A stretch of DNA of 36,133 nucleotides from Rickettsiales bacterium. GTDB lineage: Bacteria > Pseudomonadota > Alphaproteobacteria > Rickettsiales > SXRF01. The stretch is from NCBI GenBank assembly GCA_005792635.1, contig SXRF01000015.1, positions 1-36,133 of the forward strand. The letters run 5' to 3'. Position 1 is the first letter of the stretch, and the number at the start of each line of letters is the position of its first letter. Both the position numbers and the translations under genes were made by a program. Positions 15,878-23,493 of this stretch are shown piece by piece. The notes below the pieces were generated by a model that saw nothing but the letters and a program-made list of their open reading frames with translations, was not told the DNA's origin and did no database searches.

Positions 15878-17200
15878 TTATTTATTTTTCTCGGTTGTTG
15901 TTTCTAGATTTGGCTTTCCAACCATTACAATTTGCAATTTATTTACATCAATCAAGCGTTTGGCTAGTTGGTTTATTTGCTGCCTAGTTGTTGCGCGGAT
16001 GAGATTATTGCGTCTTTCTATATAGTCAATTCCTAAATTTTGCAACTGCATCATAGTTATAAAATTCACGATGCTTCCGTTGCTGTCCAGCCCTACGATA
16101 AACGAGCCTGTCAGGAATTTTTTCGCGTCCTCCAGCTCTTTTTCGCTAACGCCATTTTCCGCGAATTCTTTAATGGTATTTTTCAGCACAGCAACCGCCT
16201 CACCCACTTTTTCATTGCGCGTGGCAAAACTGCCCTGCCAAATTGCCGCATGGCGCATCGGAGTAAGCGCGGAAGAAACCGAATAAGCCAGCCCGCGCTT
16301 TTCTCGGATTTCACTGCCAAGGCGCGAGCCAAACACGCTGCCGCCGAGCATATAATTCAGCACAAAACCTGTAATAAATTCTGGGTCATCGCGCTTTAAC
16401 CCTTTAAGCGCGAAACGCACCATCGTCTGCGGAATATCCTGATCAACGACGATTTGCTTGACAGCATCAGGAATAGCAATATCGGAAATTTTTATTTCAG
16501 AATTATATTTTGCGGGTAATTTCTCCAAGTTTTTGTCCAGTAGTACGGAAAGTTCCGCAGCCGTAATATCACCAACTACCGAAATGATTATATTTTCGCG
16601 TGATAGGTAATTACTGGTAAATCTACGAAAATCCTTGGCGGTTAGTTTTTGAACGATTTCCTGCGTTCCCAACTCAGGATAGCTATAGGCATGTTTGCCA
16701 AATAGCTGCGCCTGCCAAGCACGACCGAGGCGATAGGCTGGTTTTTCTTGCTGTTCTTTTATTGCAGCTAGCGTCCTGCTTTTTACGCGCTCAACCGCGC
16801 TATCGTCAAAGCGCGGGTTGGTCAGTGCTAGCCCCAAATAGGCAAAGGCTTTTTCTTTGTTTTCGCTTAAACTTTCTAGGCTTGCATAAAAATTGTCATA
16901 ATCAGCTGAGAAGTTCAGGCGCACCGCACTATTTTCCAGCGCGAGGCTGAAAGCTTTTGCGTCCATATCGCCCACCCCTTCGCTGAGCAGCTCCGACACC
17001 ATGGCAACGCGCCCGTTTTCCGCTTCTGCGTCATAAGCAACGCCACTATCCCGAAAGGCAATGCTCACCGAAATCAGCGGCTGTGAATGTTCTTCAACCA
17101 ACCAAGCAGTGAACCCAGCAGCTGTTTTCACCTCCTGCACCGTAGCGGCAAAGGTCGGGAAGGAAAAGAAGATGGCGATTATAAAAATTATCTTCTTCAT
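15878..17200 (-). CDS. M16 peptidase-like protein, inactive partner
   Basis: A 440-aa insulinase/PqqL-family protein with a signal peptide (MKKIIFIIAIFFSFPTFAA). It lacks the HxxEH zinc motif of the active partner: the equivalent stretch reads GRVAMVSELLSEG. It keeps the C-terminal R/Y pair in REKRGLAYSVSSAL. Catalytically dead M16 subunits paired with an active one are known from mitochondrial processing peptidase and many bacterial operons. It overlaps the active subunit's stop by 4 bp (ATGA), so the two are probably made in equal amounts as a periplasmic heterodimer; the complex itself is inference. Confidence 0.9.
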   Translation of the reverse strand: MKKIIFIIAIFFSFPTFAATVQEVKTAAGFTAWLVEEHSQPLISVSIAFRDSGVAYDAEAENGRVAMVSELLSEGVGDMDAKAFSLALENSAVRLNFSADYDNFYASLESLSENKEKAFAYLGLALTNPRFDDSAVERVKSRTLAAIKEQQEKPAYRLGRAWQAQLFGKHAYSYPELGTQEIVQKLTAKDFRRFTSNYLSRENIIISVVGDITAAELSVLLDKNLEKLPAKYNSEIKISDIAIPDAVKQIVVDQDIPQTMVRFALKGLKRDDPEFITGFVLNYMLGGSVFGSRLGSEIREKRGLAYSVSSALTPMRHAAIWQGSFATRNEKVGEAVAVLKNTIKEFAENGVSEKELEDAKKFLTGSFIVGLDSNGSIVNFITMMQLQNLGIDYIERRNNLIRATTRQQINQLAKRLIDVNKLQIVMVGKPNLETTTEKNK

Positions 17201-18528
17201 TTTACGCTCTTTTCTTCAGGAAGCAACAGCGCGGTGACGCATTGCTCGCGCTTTAGCGTGTCTTTCGCCGCCGCTAAAACGGCTTCCGCGGAAACGCCGT
17301 CCACCAGCTTTTCCCAACGCGAAAAATAGCCAATATCTTGCCCAGTTATCCGCACCCAACCTATGATATTGGCTAGTGACGACAAGCCGTCGCGGGAGAA
17401 TATGGTTTCGGCTTTCAGCAAGGTCTTGGCGCGGGACAGCTCATCCGCGGTCAAGCCACTTGCCATAAATTTTGCGATTTCAGCATCGGCGGCGGCTTCG
17501 GCTTTTGCTGGGTCAATGCCCGCCGCTGGCGTAATTTCCAGAGAAAACTCCCCTATACCAATGGCAAAACCATTGTAATTTACGCTAACGCCAGTTGCGA
17601 TTTTTTGCTGTGTAACCAGCGCGTCATATAACCTGCTGGTTTTGCCACCGCCTAGAACCTGCGCGAGAATAAATAACGGCAAAACATCGTCTTTCTTGCC
17701 ATAACCAAGACTGGCGGCGGTATAAACCCGCGACCACTGCGCCTGCGATACTTGTTTATCATACATGGTGATACGCCGTTCCGCCCGTTGTGGCGGCTCT
17801 TCGTTCCATTTTCGTGGCGGCACAGCTGCACTTGGCAAATCACCATAATATTTTTCGGCAAGCGGGCGGATTTCTTTCGCTGTCACATCCCCACCAATAA
17901 TCAAAATAGCATTATTAGGATGATAATATTTGCGATGAAAATCAATAACATCCTGCTTGGTTAGCCCTTCCATCTCGCTCATCCAACCAATCACGGGGAT
18001 ATGATAGGGATAATTGCGATAAAGCGCGGCGTGAATTTGCTCGCTCAGCAAGGCTTCAGGATTATTTTCAATCCGCATTCTGCGCTCTTCAATGATTACC
18101 TGTTTTTCCTTTTCCATATCAGCATCAGTCGGCGTTATACCGCGCATTCTGTCAGCTTCCATCTCCATCACTAGCGGCAGTTTTTCCTTGGCAATATTTA
18201 CAAAATAAGCCGTCGCATCATGCCCAGTGAACGCATTTTGCTCGCCACCATTTGCTGTAATTATCTTCGTATATTCGCCGTTTTTATATTTTTTCGTACC
18301 CAAAAACATCGCGTGTTCGTGGTAATGCGCGAGTCCCGACTTGCCCGACGGGTCATCCGCCGCACCAATACGATACCAAATAGTGTGATTAACCGCGGGA
18401 ATGCGGTGATTTTCCACCACCACAACTTCCAACCCATTTTTCAGAGTAAAGCTAGTAATAGGAAGCGCGTCCGCAGCAAAGGCGGGAGATGCCAAAAGAA
18501 AAAACAGGGCAAAAAGCCGTTTGGTCAT
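17197..18528 (-). CDS. M16 zinc metalloprotease, active partner
   Basis: A 443-aa insulinase/PqqL-family protease with the zinc site HYHEH, followed by MFLGT and, further on, the third-ligand region EKEKQVIIEERRMRIENNPE. A signal peptide (MTKRLFALFFLLASPAFA) puts it in the periplasm. The frame allows an ATG at 18543, but the ATG at 18528 starts exactly at the signal peptide, has AGG upstream, and overlaps the lipoprotein stop as TAATG. The order DUF3035 lipoprotein - active M16 - inactive M16 is common in alphaproteobacteria. Substrates are unknown. Confidence 0.93.
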   Translation of the reverse strand: MTKRLFALFFLLASPAFAADALPITSFTLKNGLEVVVVENHRIPAVNHTIWYRIGAADDPSGKSGLAHYHEHAMFLGTKKYKNGEYTKIITANGGEQNAFTGHDATAYFVNIAKEKLPLVMEMEADRMRGITPTDADMEKEKQVIIEERRMRIENNPEALLSEQIHAALYRNYPYHIPVIGWMSEMEGLTKQDVIDFHRKYYHPNNAILIIGGDVTAKEIRPLAEKYYGDLPSAAVPPRKWNEEPPQRAERRITMYDKQVSQAQWSRVYTAASLGYGKKDDVLPLFILAQVLGGGKTSRLYDALVTQQKIATGVSVNYNGFAIGIGEFSLEITPAAGIDPAKAEAAADAEIAKFMASGLTADELSRAKTLLKAETIFSRDGLSSLANIIGWVRITGQDIGYFSRWEKLVDGVSAEAVLAAAKDTLKREQCVTALLLPEEKSVK

Positions 18529-19160
18529 TACCAACCTATCCATTCACGAAGCCAGCCGCGATCTTTGTCCTTCGCCTCTGGTGTCTGCCCTTCGGTTACG
18601 GGTTTTCCTGCTTCTTTATTGGCTTTTATGCGCTCCGCCTCGCCGCTAGCATCCACCAAGGCTTCTTTCTTTTCTGGCGCAGAGAAAACATTCCACCAGC
18701 CAGCTTCTTCCTTTTTCTCCTGCACCGATATTTGTTGCTGCACTAGCTCATCACGCACCTTTGGGTCAGCCTTATCCGCACCAATTTTTTTAAGAAATTG
18801 CTGCTCGCTGTTGCTGCTAGATTCGCCCGCAGTTTTGGAAAGTGGCGCAGAACTAACAGGCGTCACAGCCGTATCAGCCGCCCCCTGCTTCAAGCTAAAA
18901 GTATCGCCTTCTTTTGCCGCACCTCCACCAATAACCAGAGATTTCGCCTGTTTATCGGCGGGAACAACCGTTGGCGACTCCGCACTTGCCGACGGAGGCT
19001 GCAAATTAAACTGCGGTGGAACAGAAAGCGGCGGACGCGCCACCACACGAAATTCGTCAGGAGCTTTGCGGTTAATCCCCAGCGTTTCTTTCACGCTGCC
19101 ACTACCGCAAGCGGCAAGCACCAATAAACTGCACCCAGCAAGTAATATTTTGATTTTCAT
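18528..19160 (-). CDS. DUF3035 lipoprotein
   Basis: A 210-aa outer-membrane-type lipoprotein. The signal MKIKILLAGCSLLVLAAC ends in a lipobox with the acylated cysteine at residue 18. The family signature follows: LGINRKAPDEFRVVARPPLSVPPQFNLQPP. The rest is low-complexity, Ala/Ser/Lys/Glu-rich and probably extended. The frame is open up to 19361, but the ATG at 19160 begins the lipoprotein signal and has GGGGACGAG just upstream. The function of DUF3035 proteins is unknown. Its fixed position between lspA, which processes lipoproteins, and the M16 pair is the usual alphaproteobacterial neighbourhood, here interrupted by a toxin-antitoxin module. Confidence 0.88.
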   Translation of the reverse strand: MKIKILLAGCSLLVLAACGSGSVKETLGINRKAPDEFRVVARPPLSVPPQFNLQPPSASAESPTVVPADKQAKSLVIGGGAAKEGDTFSLKQGAADTAVTPVSSAPLSKTAGESSSNSEQQFLKKIGADKADPKVRDELVQQQISVQEKKEEAGWWNVFSAPEKKEALVDASGEAERIKANKEAGKPVTEGQTPEAKDKDRGWLREWIGW

Positions 19161-19236
19161 AACTCGTCCCCTAAGTAGGTTTTTTATTCTCAAAGAATAT
19201 ATACAATCAATGCCAAGGATTGCAAACGGTAATAAT

Positions 19237-19265
19237 TTGACAAAATGATTTTTTATAGCTATATT
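19237..19265 (+). promoter_or_regulatory. brnTA promoter, probably giving a leaderless transcript
   Basis: A near-consensus promoter: TTGACA (19237-19242), a 17-bp spacer, TATATT (19260-19265). The expected start lies 6-7 bp further, at 19271-19273, which is the brnT ATG itself (19272). There is no room for a ribosome-binding site. BrnA-type antitoxins repress their own promoter, so the operator is expected here. Confidence 0.75.
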
Positions 19266-19271
19266 TAATAC

Positions 19272-19544
19272 ATGTTTGAATGGGACGAAAAAAAGCGTAA
19301 AAGCAATTTTACCAAGCATCAAATTGACTTTGATGAGGTGTGGGAACTTGATTGGGAACATGCTATCCGCACCCCATCTGGTAATTTTGAATATGGAGAA
19401 ATTCGCTTTGTTGCTCTTGGTAAAATCGAGGGTAGGCTACATGCCTGCGTTTATACGCCTCGTGGCAATAATTATAGAATTATCAGTTTGCGCAAGGCGA
19501 ATAAAAGAGAGGAAAAGATTTATGAGCAAAAAACTGACGAATAA
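19272..19544 (+). CDS. brnT: BrnT family RNase toxin
   Basis: A 90-aa toxin of a type II toxin-antitoxin pair; BrnT toxins fold like RelE and cut mRNA. Family features appear in order: FEWDEKKRKSNFTKHQIDFDEV at the N-terminus, then GEIRFVALGKIEGRLHACVYTPRG, and RIISLRKANKREEKIYE at the C-terminus. The usual KHGI reads KHQI here. The ATG is set by the FEWD start and lies at the predicted transcription start, so the message looks leaderless. The antitoxin gene overlaps its last 23 bp. The pair separates lspA from the DUF3035 gene and reads against them. Confidence 0.92.
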   Translation: MFEWDEKKRKSNFTKHQIDFDEVWELDWEHAIRTPSGNFEYGEIRFVALGKIEGRLHACVYTPRGNNYRIISLRKANKREEKIYEQKTDE

Positions 19545-19785
19545 AAGCGGAGAAGCAATTGGGTTAACCGATGCCGTTTTAGCGGACATGCTTCCTATGA
19601 AAGATCTGGATAACGATTTTATTGTGCGTTTTAAGAAGGCGAAGCGTGGGCGACCAGTCGGAAGAAAAAAAGCAGTTGTTAGTATAAGTATAGACAGCGA
19701 TTTGTTGGATTTACTACGCGAAGGAGGTAGCGGTTGGCAATCACGCGTAAATTCACTGTTGCGTGCTGCTGTTGGGCTTTGCTGA
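19522..19785 (+). CDS. brnA: BrnA family antitoxin
   Basis: An 87-aa DNA-binding antitoxin that neutralises BrnT and represses the operon. The C-terminal ribbon-helix-helix region shows the family pattern RGRPVGRKKAVVSISIDSDLLDLLREGGSGWQSRVNSLLR (positions 42-81), with the GWQ(S/T)R(V/I)N core. The ATG at 19522 has an AGAGG site in the brnT coding end. A longer reading of this frame from 19276 would run over brnT out of phase and is not real. The 3' end overlaps the convergent lspA by 33 bp. Confidence 0.92.
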   Translation: MSKKLTNKSGEAIGLTDAVLADMLPMKDLDNDFIVRFKKAKRGRPVGRKKAVVSISIDSDLLDLLREGGSGWQSRVNSLLRAAVGLC

Positions 19786-20271
19786 TTGCCTGTCCTCGAA
19801 AAACAGACTATGAACACATAAAACTACAACCCCTATAAAGACAAAAGAATCAGCGAGATTAAACGCTGGCCAGTGCAATTCTCCTAGGTGAAAATCAAGA
19901 AAATCCACCACCGCGCCATAACGAATTCGGTCAACAACATTGCCCGCCGCGCCACCAACCACCAGCCCTATCCCTGTCGTCACCATAACCGACTTACTAC
20001 GCCATAGCCACACCAGCAAAACAGAAATGATAATCAGCGCGAATATAATAAGCAGGAGCGGTTGATTATACCCAGCGAACATCCCAAAACTTACACCGCG
20101 ATTAAACACTAAAACCAGATTAAAAAACGATGTAATTTCTATTGTCGTATAACCAGATAACAACGGATTTCCTAGCACTTCCGCTTTGCTCCACTGGTCA
20201 AGCGCAAAGGTGGCGACGACGAGAAATACAGCTACTATTTTGTTGATTTTCTTACACTCCACACTCCACAC
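19753..20271 (-). CDS. lspA: Lipoprotein signal peptidase (signal peptidase II)
   Basis: Inner-membrane aspartyl protease that cleaves prolipoproteins. In 172 aa with four membrane helices it has the early DQWSK motif (residues 25-29), NRGVSFGMF, and the catalytic aspartates Asp114 in GGAAGNVVDR and Asp141 in FNLADS. No ATG fits. The start is a GTG at 20271, or possibly the GTG at 20262, and both lie inside a heptamer repeat that also supplies the purine-rich upstream sequence, so the first residues (MWSVEC) are repeat-encoded. In most relatives ileS lies between ribF and lspA; here ribF ends 22 bp upstream. The 3' end overlaps brnA on the other strand. Confidence 0.95.
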   Translation of the reverse strand: MWSVECKKINKIVAVFLVVATFALDQWSKAEVLGNPLLSGYTTIEITSFFNLVLVFNRGVSFGMFAGYNQPLLLIIFALIIISVLLVWLWRSKSVMVTTGIGLVVGGAAGNVVDRIRYGAVVDFLDFHLGELHWPAFNLADSFVFIGVVVLCVHSLFFEDRQSAKPNSSTQQ

Positions 20272-20315
20272 TCCACACTCTAAATTCTAAACTCTAAACT
20301 CTAAACTCGAAACTC
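20253..20315 (-). repeat. Nine-unit heptamer array spanning the ribF stop and lspA start
   Basis: Nine consecutive 7-nt units. On the minus strand, 5' to 3': GAGTTTC, GAGTTTA three times, GAATTTA, GAGTGTG three times, GAGTGTA. The array encodes the last residues of ribF, its TAG stop (20294-20296), the whole 22-bp gap and the first codons of lspA. Because 7 is not a multiple of 3, the TAG in the first unit type and the GTG in the second occur in every frame across neighbouring units, while GGAG-like purines precede each GTG. The array therefore works as a frame-independent stop/ribosome-binding/start cassette. Confidence 0.92.
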
Positions 20316-21253
20316 AATATTTTCTTTGCCGCAACGCAATCAATATCTATCTGTGTTTTTAGCTCGTCTAGCGCGGAAAATTTTTGTTCATCTCGAATAA
20401 AATCCACAAATTCAACGCACAGCCTTTTACCATATAGATTTTCGTTTGTATCAAACAAATGCACCTCCAGATTTGGCGCATAGTTTCCAAAAGTTGGCTT
20501 CACACCAAGATTGGCAACCGCATTGTAAATTTTATTTTCTAACTGCACTCGCGTCGCATATACTCCGTATTTGGGTAAAAATAATTTTCTACCAAGCGAT
20601 ATATTGGCAGTGGGAAATCCTAGTTGCGACCCGCGTTTTTCGCCGTGTTGCACTCGCCCGCTAATATGATATGACCTGCCCAGCAAGGACGAAGCCTCCC
20701 TTACCTTTCCATGCGCCAGTAAATCACGGATAAGGCTAGAAGAAATCACCGCCCCATCATTAGCGTAAATTTGTGAGTGCGCCGTATAGCCAAATCCTAG
20801 CTCGCCTGCGAATTTTGCTAGTAAATTTTTATCCCCACTCCTATTTTTTCCGAAGCAAAAATTCTCGCCTGTGATTACATGTTTTGCCGATAGCTTTTTC
20901 ACTAGCACCTCGCGGATAAATTCTTCCGCACCAAGTCCTGCAAATTTTTCATTAAAACGCATTAGAAAAACACACTCCACACCAAGTTCGCCAGCGACTA
21001 GAAGCTTGCTGCGTAAGCTATAAATCCGCATGTTTTTGTATGGTTCTTTACTAAGTAAATTCCCCAAAAACTCCTTAGGGTGTGGCTCAAATGACATCAG
21101 CGCAAGGGGGCGTTTCTCAGCCTTCGCAACAGTTGCGGCGTGAGCAATAATCGCCCGATGCCCAAGATGAAATCCATCAAAATTACCCAGCACAATAACC
21201 GCGCCTTTATAGCTTTTATCTATGGTTTCAATATCTCGAATAATTTTCACCAA
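20294..21253 (-). CDS. ribF: Bifunctional riboflavin kinase / FAD synthetase
   Basis: Makes FMN from riboflavin and then FAD. The 319-aa length is typical. The N-terminal nucleotidyltransferase domain has VLGNFDGFHLGHRAII (residues 21-36, with HLGH) and the later ISSSLIRDLLAHGKVREASSLLGR. The C-terminal flavokinase domain has HGEKRGSQLGFPTANI and VHLFDTNENLYGKRLCVEFVDFIRDEQKF. The last residues (EFRV) and the stop lie in the heptamer array shared with lspA. A palindromic element starts 16 bp upstream of the ATG at 21253, so the promoter is unclear. Confidence 0.96.
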   Translation of the reverse strand: MVKIIRDIETIDKSYKGAVIVLGNFDGFHLGHRAIIAHAATVAKAEKRPLALMSFEPHPKEFLGNLLSKEPYKNMRIYSLRSKLLVAGELGVECVFLMRFNEKFAGLGAEEFIREVLVKKLSAKHVITGENFCFGKNRSGDKNLLAKFAGELGFGYTAHSQIYANDGAVISSSLIRDLLAHGKVREASSLLGRSYHISGRVQHGEKRGSQLGFPTANISLGRKLFLPKYGVYATRVQLENKIYNAVANLGVKPTFGNYAPNLEVHLFDTNENLYGKRLCVEFVDFIRDEQKFSALDELKTQIDIDCVAAKKILSFEFRV

Positions 21254-21268
21254 TTTGACTTTCTATAG

Positions 21269-21410
21269 GTTCTGTCCAGAAATTCGCTAGAGCGTAGCGA
21301 GAATGGTAGTTTTCAGAGAACCGCAACGGAGTGTACACCGAGTACATGAGTAGCGGAAGCGCAGGAAAACATCATTTGCAGCAAGCTATAGTAGAATTTA
21401 TGGACAGAAC
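21269..21410. repeat. 142-bp palindromic (MITE-like) element, copy 2
   Basis: The ends are perfect 9-bp inverted repeats, GTTCTGTCC / GGACAGAAC, extending to 16 matches in 17. The centre reads AGTGTA-CACCGAG-TACATGAG, starting at the same internal position (base 62) as in the element at 1008-1149. Possible 3-bp flanking duplication TAG/TAG. The GTTCTGTCC ends recall insertion-sequence termini, so it could be a transposase-less derivative; I cannot identify the parent element. It lies between ribF and the terminator of the barrel-protein gene. Confidence 0.75.
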
Positions 21411-21417
21411 TAGATAC

Positions 21418-21458
21418 AAAAACAGGTCTAGCCAATCTTATCGGCTAGACCTGTTTAT
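21418..21458 (-). terminator. Rho-independent terminator of the outer-membrane protein gene
   Basis: AACAGGTCTAGCC (21421-21433) pairs perfectly with GGCTAGACCTGTT (21443-21455) around a 9-nt loop. On the minus strand the stem is followed by a five-base T-run. It lies 22 bp after the stop of the barrel-protein gene. Confidence 0.9.
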
Positions 21459-21479
21459 ATCAATTAAATACGGAAAAAA

Positions 21480-22457
21480 CTAATTCAAAAGATAGGTAAG
21501 TTTTGCACCATAAATATTTGCGGTGTCATCTGTCCTTGTTATGTTATTCGCAGGATTAGCATAGCTAGTTACACTATCATCTATAATATCATGTTCGTAT
21601 GTCAAACCAGCAACCAAACGATTTTTAATAACCGTGTAATTAAGACCAACATTAAGCGCGGTTATATCACCCGCCTTAACATGCCTGCTAACCAGAGTAC
21701 CAGCACCATTTCTGAACGATGTATTCGCTTTATCTCTAAACACATGCGACACGCCAGCATCCAAAGAAACTAGGCTGGTCAAGCGAGTTTGCGTTTGCAA
21801 AGATAGTAAATAATTCCAATTTGAATCATTCAACTTTGTCTTTACGCCTGTTGTTTGGTTCTCAGTTTCTGTATCGCCCCGATAAACAGCACCACCAGCA
21901 CCATAGATGGTGAATGCACGGGTTCTATAGCTAACAGCCGTTCCGCCGCCCACTACATAGCCGCCACGAGCGACCGTTCCATCCTGAGTTTCAGTCGCGC
22001 CTTTAGCATTGAAGACATCAGGAGAATATGAAGCAAGCAAATCAACGCTAACTGGGTTGGTTTTCTGGTCGATAACACGCCATGTCGCGCCAATAGTTGG
22101 GTTTTCAAAACCGTTGGCTTTACGCTCTGATGTCGCTCCGCGTCCAACAGTTGAAGTGCCGTAGCTATCGGAAACGCTAACCGATACAGTATCCGTTATA
22201 CCATAAGCAACATTTTGTGTGATATTATTTGTTTTTTGGTCTGCCGCCAAAACGAATGCATCATTCGCATCCCGCACATCCCACTTGGATTTTCCATACT
22301 GATAAGAAGTTTTGCCTTGCACCTTGCCTTGAGTTGGCAAGTAAGACGGATCAGCAAGATCGCGAGTTGCATCAGGCGTTATATCAAGTGCATATGCGCT
22401 TAGTGGCAACAAGCTCACTGTAAGCGCGAGTGCGATTGCGTTTAGTGATTTTTTCAT
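21480..22457 (-). CDS. Outer-membrane beta-barrel protein, unknown role
   Basis: A 325-aa exported protein. A signal peptide (MKKSLNAIALALTVSLLPLSAYA, about 23 residues) is followed by alternating amphipathic strands typical of a barrel (GKTSYQYGKSKWDV, NVAYGITDTVSVSVSDSYG, LNVGLNYTVIKNRLVAGLTYEHD). The C-terminus, AKLTYLLN, is compatible with a beta-signal, though the last residue is not aromatic. I do not recognise the family; a porin or outer-membrane transporter-like role is possible. The gene is monocistronic, with its own promoter (TTGCAT-N17-TAATTA), an AAGGA ribosome-binding site and a strong terminator, suggesting substantial expression. Confidence 0.82.
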   Translation of the reverse strand: MKKSLNAIALALTVSLLPLSAYALDITPDATRDLADPSYLPTQGKVQGKTSYQYGKSKWDVRDANDAFVLAADQKTNNITQNVAYGITDTVSVSVSDSYGTSTVGRGATSERKANGFENPTIGATWRVIDQKTNPVSVDLLASYSPDVFNAKGATETQDGTVARGGYVVGGGTAVSYRTRAFTIYGAGGAVYRGDTETENQTTGVKTKLNDSNWNYLLSLQTQTRLTSLVSLDAGVSHVFRDKANTSFRNGAGTLVSRHVKAGDITALNVGLNYTVIKNRLVAGLTYEHDIIDDSVTSYANPANNITRTDDTANIYGAKLTYLLN

Positions 22458-22504
22458 AATAATATTCCTTAATAAAGTGTTAATGGTGACCGTTGGATGT
22501 TAAG

Positions 22505-22533
22505 TAATTAGCACAAAAACAGGTTTTATGCAA
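22505..22533 (-). promoter_or_regulatory. Promoter of the barrel-protein gene
   Basis: TTGCAT (22528-22533), a 17-bp spacer, TAATTA (22505-22510), about 47 bp upstream of the ATG at 22457. The -35 is good and the -10 moderate. Confidence 0.5.
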
Positions 22534-22551
22534 CCACTATTTTTTAGCAAA

Positions 22552-23472
22552 TTATTCTTGTATTTCAGCCTGTTCGCGCAAATTAAGATAAATTAGCGCG
22601 GGCGCGGAAATGTAAATAGATGAATAAGTGCCGATTATTACCCCAAAAACCATAGCGGCGGAGAAAGCGCGAATCACCTCGCCACCAAATATCAGCAACG
22701 CTAGTGAAGCAAGCAGAGTAGTAGAAGCAGTAAGAACTGTGCGCGAAAGAGTCTCGTTTATGCTGACATTTAACAAATCAAACACAGGCATTTTTTTGAA
22801 ACGGCGCATATTCTCGCGGATGCGGTCATAAATCACCACCGAGTCATTGATGGAATAACCAACGATAGTGAGAATCGCCGCAATAGCAGTCAGCCCAAAA
22901 TCAAGGCGAGTGATGGCGAAAAACCCAAGTATCATTATGCTGTCATGAATCAGCGCGAGAATTGCCCCAACGCCATATTGCCACTCAAAGCGAAACCAAA
23001 CATAAAGCATAATAGACGCAAAGGCACACAGCACCGCGAGTATTCCAGACTGCACCAATTCCTGCCCCACTGTTGGCCCTACGAAATCAATTTTTCTATA
23101 CTCCACACTCCCACCAACTTCCGCCGCCAGCAAGCTTTTGACTTTATTGGTAACCGCCGATTGGTCATCGCTTTCGGAAACTTGGATGCGGATCATCACA
23201 TCCTTACCCGCCGCCACATCGCCAATATTTTGCAGCGAAACTTCACCGAAGCCTTGGCTGCCGAGTGTCGCCCGTAGCTTACCTAAATCCGCCGTTTCCT
23301 CGGTGTGGATTTCCATCAAAATCCCGCCCGTAAAATCAATGCCCAGATTAAGCCCCTTGGTCATCACCAAACTAATAGAAGCAATGGTAAGCGCGATGGA
23401 AAAGGCAAAGCCCAGCCACCGTTTGCCCATGAAATCAAAATTTAGCTTATGTGGAAAAATTGTAATGCTCAT
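22552..23472 (-). CDS. secF: Protein-export membrane protein SecF
   Basis: Partner of SecD in the proton-driven Sec accessory complex that pulls exported proteins across the inner membrane. The 306-aa length is normal. It has one N-terminal helix (about 17-37), the periplasmic domain opening with LNLGIDFTGGILMEI, and five C-terminal helices with the conserved IVGYSINDSVVIYDRIREN. secD, normally just upstream in the same operon, is not there. The upstream neighbour on this strand is the membrane protein of a restriction-modification cassette, so the operon appears to have been split. An AGG precedes the ATG at 23472. Confidence 0.96.
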   Translation of the reverse strand: MSITIFPHKLNFDFMGKRWLGFAFSIALTIASISLVMTKGLNLGIDFTGGILMEIHTEETADLGKLRATLGSQGFGEVSLQNIGDVAAGKDVMIRIQVSESDDQSAVTNKVKSLLAAEVGGSVEYRKIDFVGPTVGQELVQSGILAVLCAFASIMLYVWFRFEWQYGVGAILALIHDSIMILGFFAITRLDFGLTAIAAILTIVGYSINDSVVIYDRIRENMRRFKKMPVFDLLNVSINETLSRTVLTASTTLLASLALLIFGGEVIRAFSAAMVFGVIIGTYSSIYISAPALIYLNLREQAEIQE

Positions 23473-23493
23473 TTTTTTGTGCCTTTTTTTGTT

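Noticed and set aside
15878-17200. M16 protein without HxxEH as a decayed protease
   Set aside because: It is full length with an intact signal peptide and the conserved R/Y region. Inactive partners are normal for paired M16 genes.
18220-19248. A 342-aa frame antisense to the M16 protease and DUF3035 genes
   Set aside because: The opposite strand encodes two clear, conserved proteins. The antisense product is low-complexity, and its length comes from codon bias.
19276-19785. A 169-aa plus-strand frame covering brnT and brnA
   Set aside because: Its first half overlaps brnT out of phase and has no family features. Only the part from 19522 is the BrnA antitoxin.
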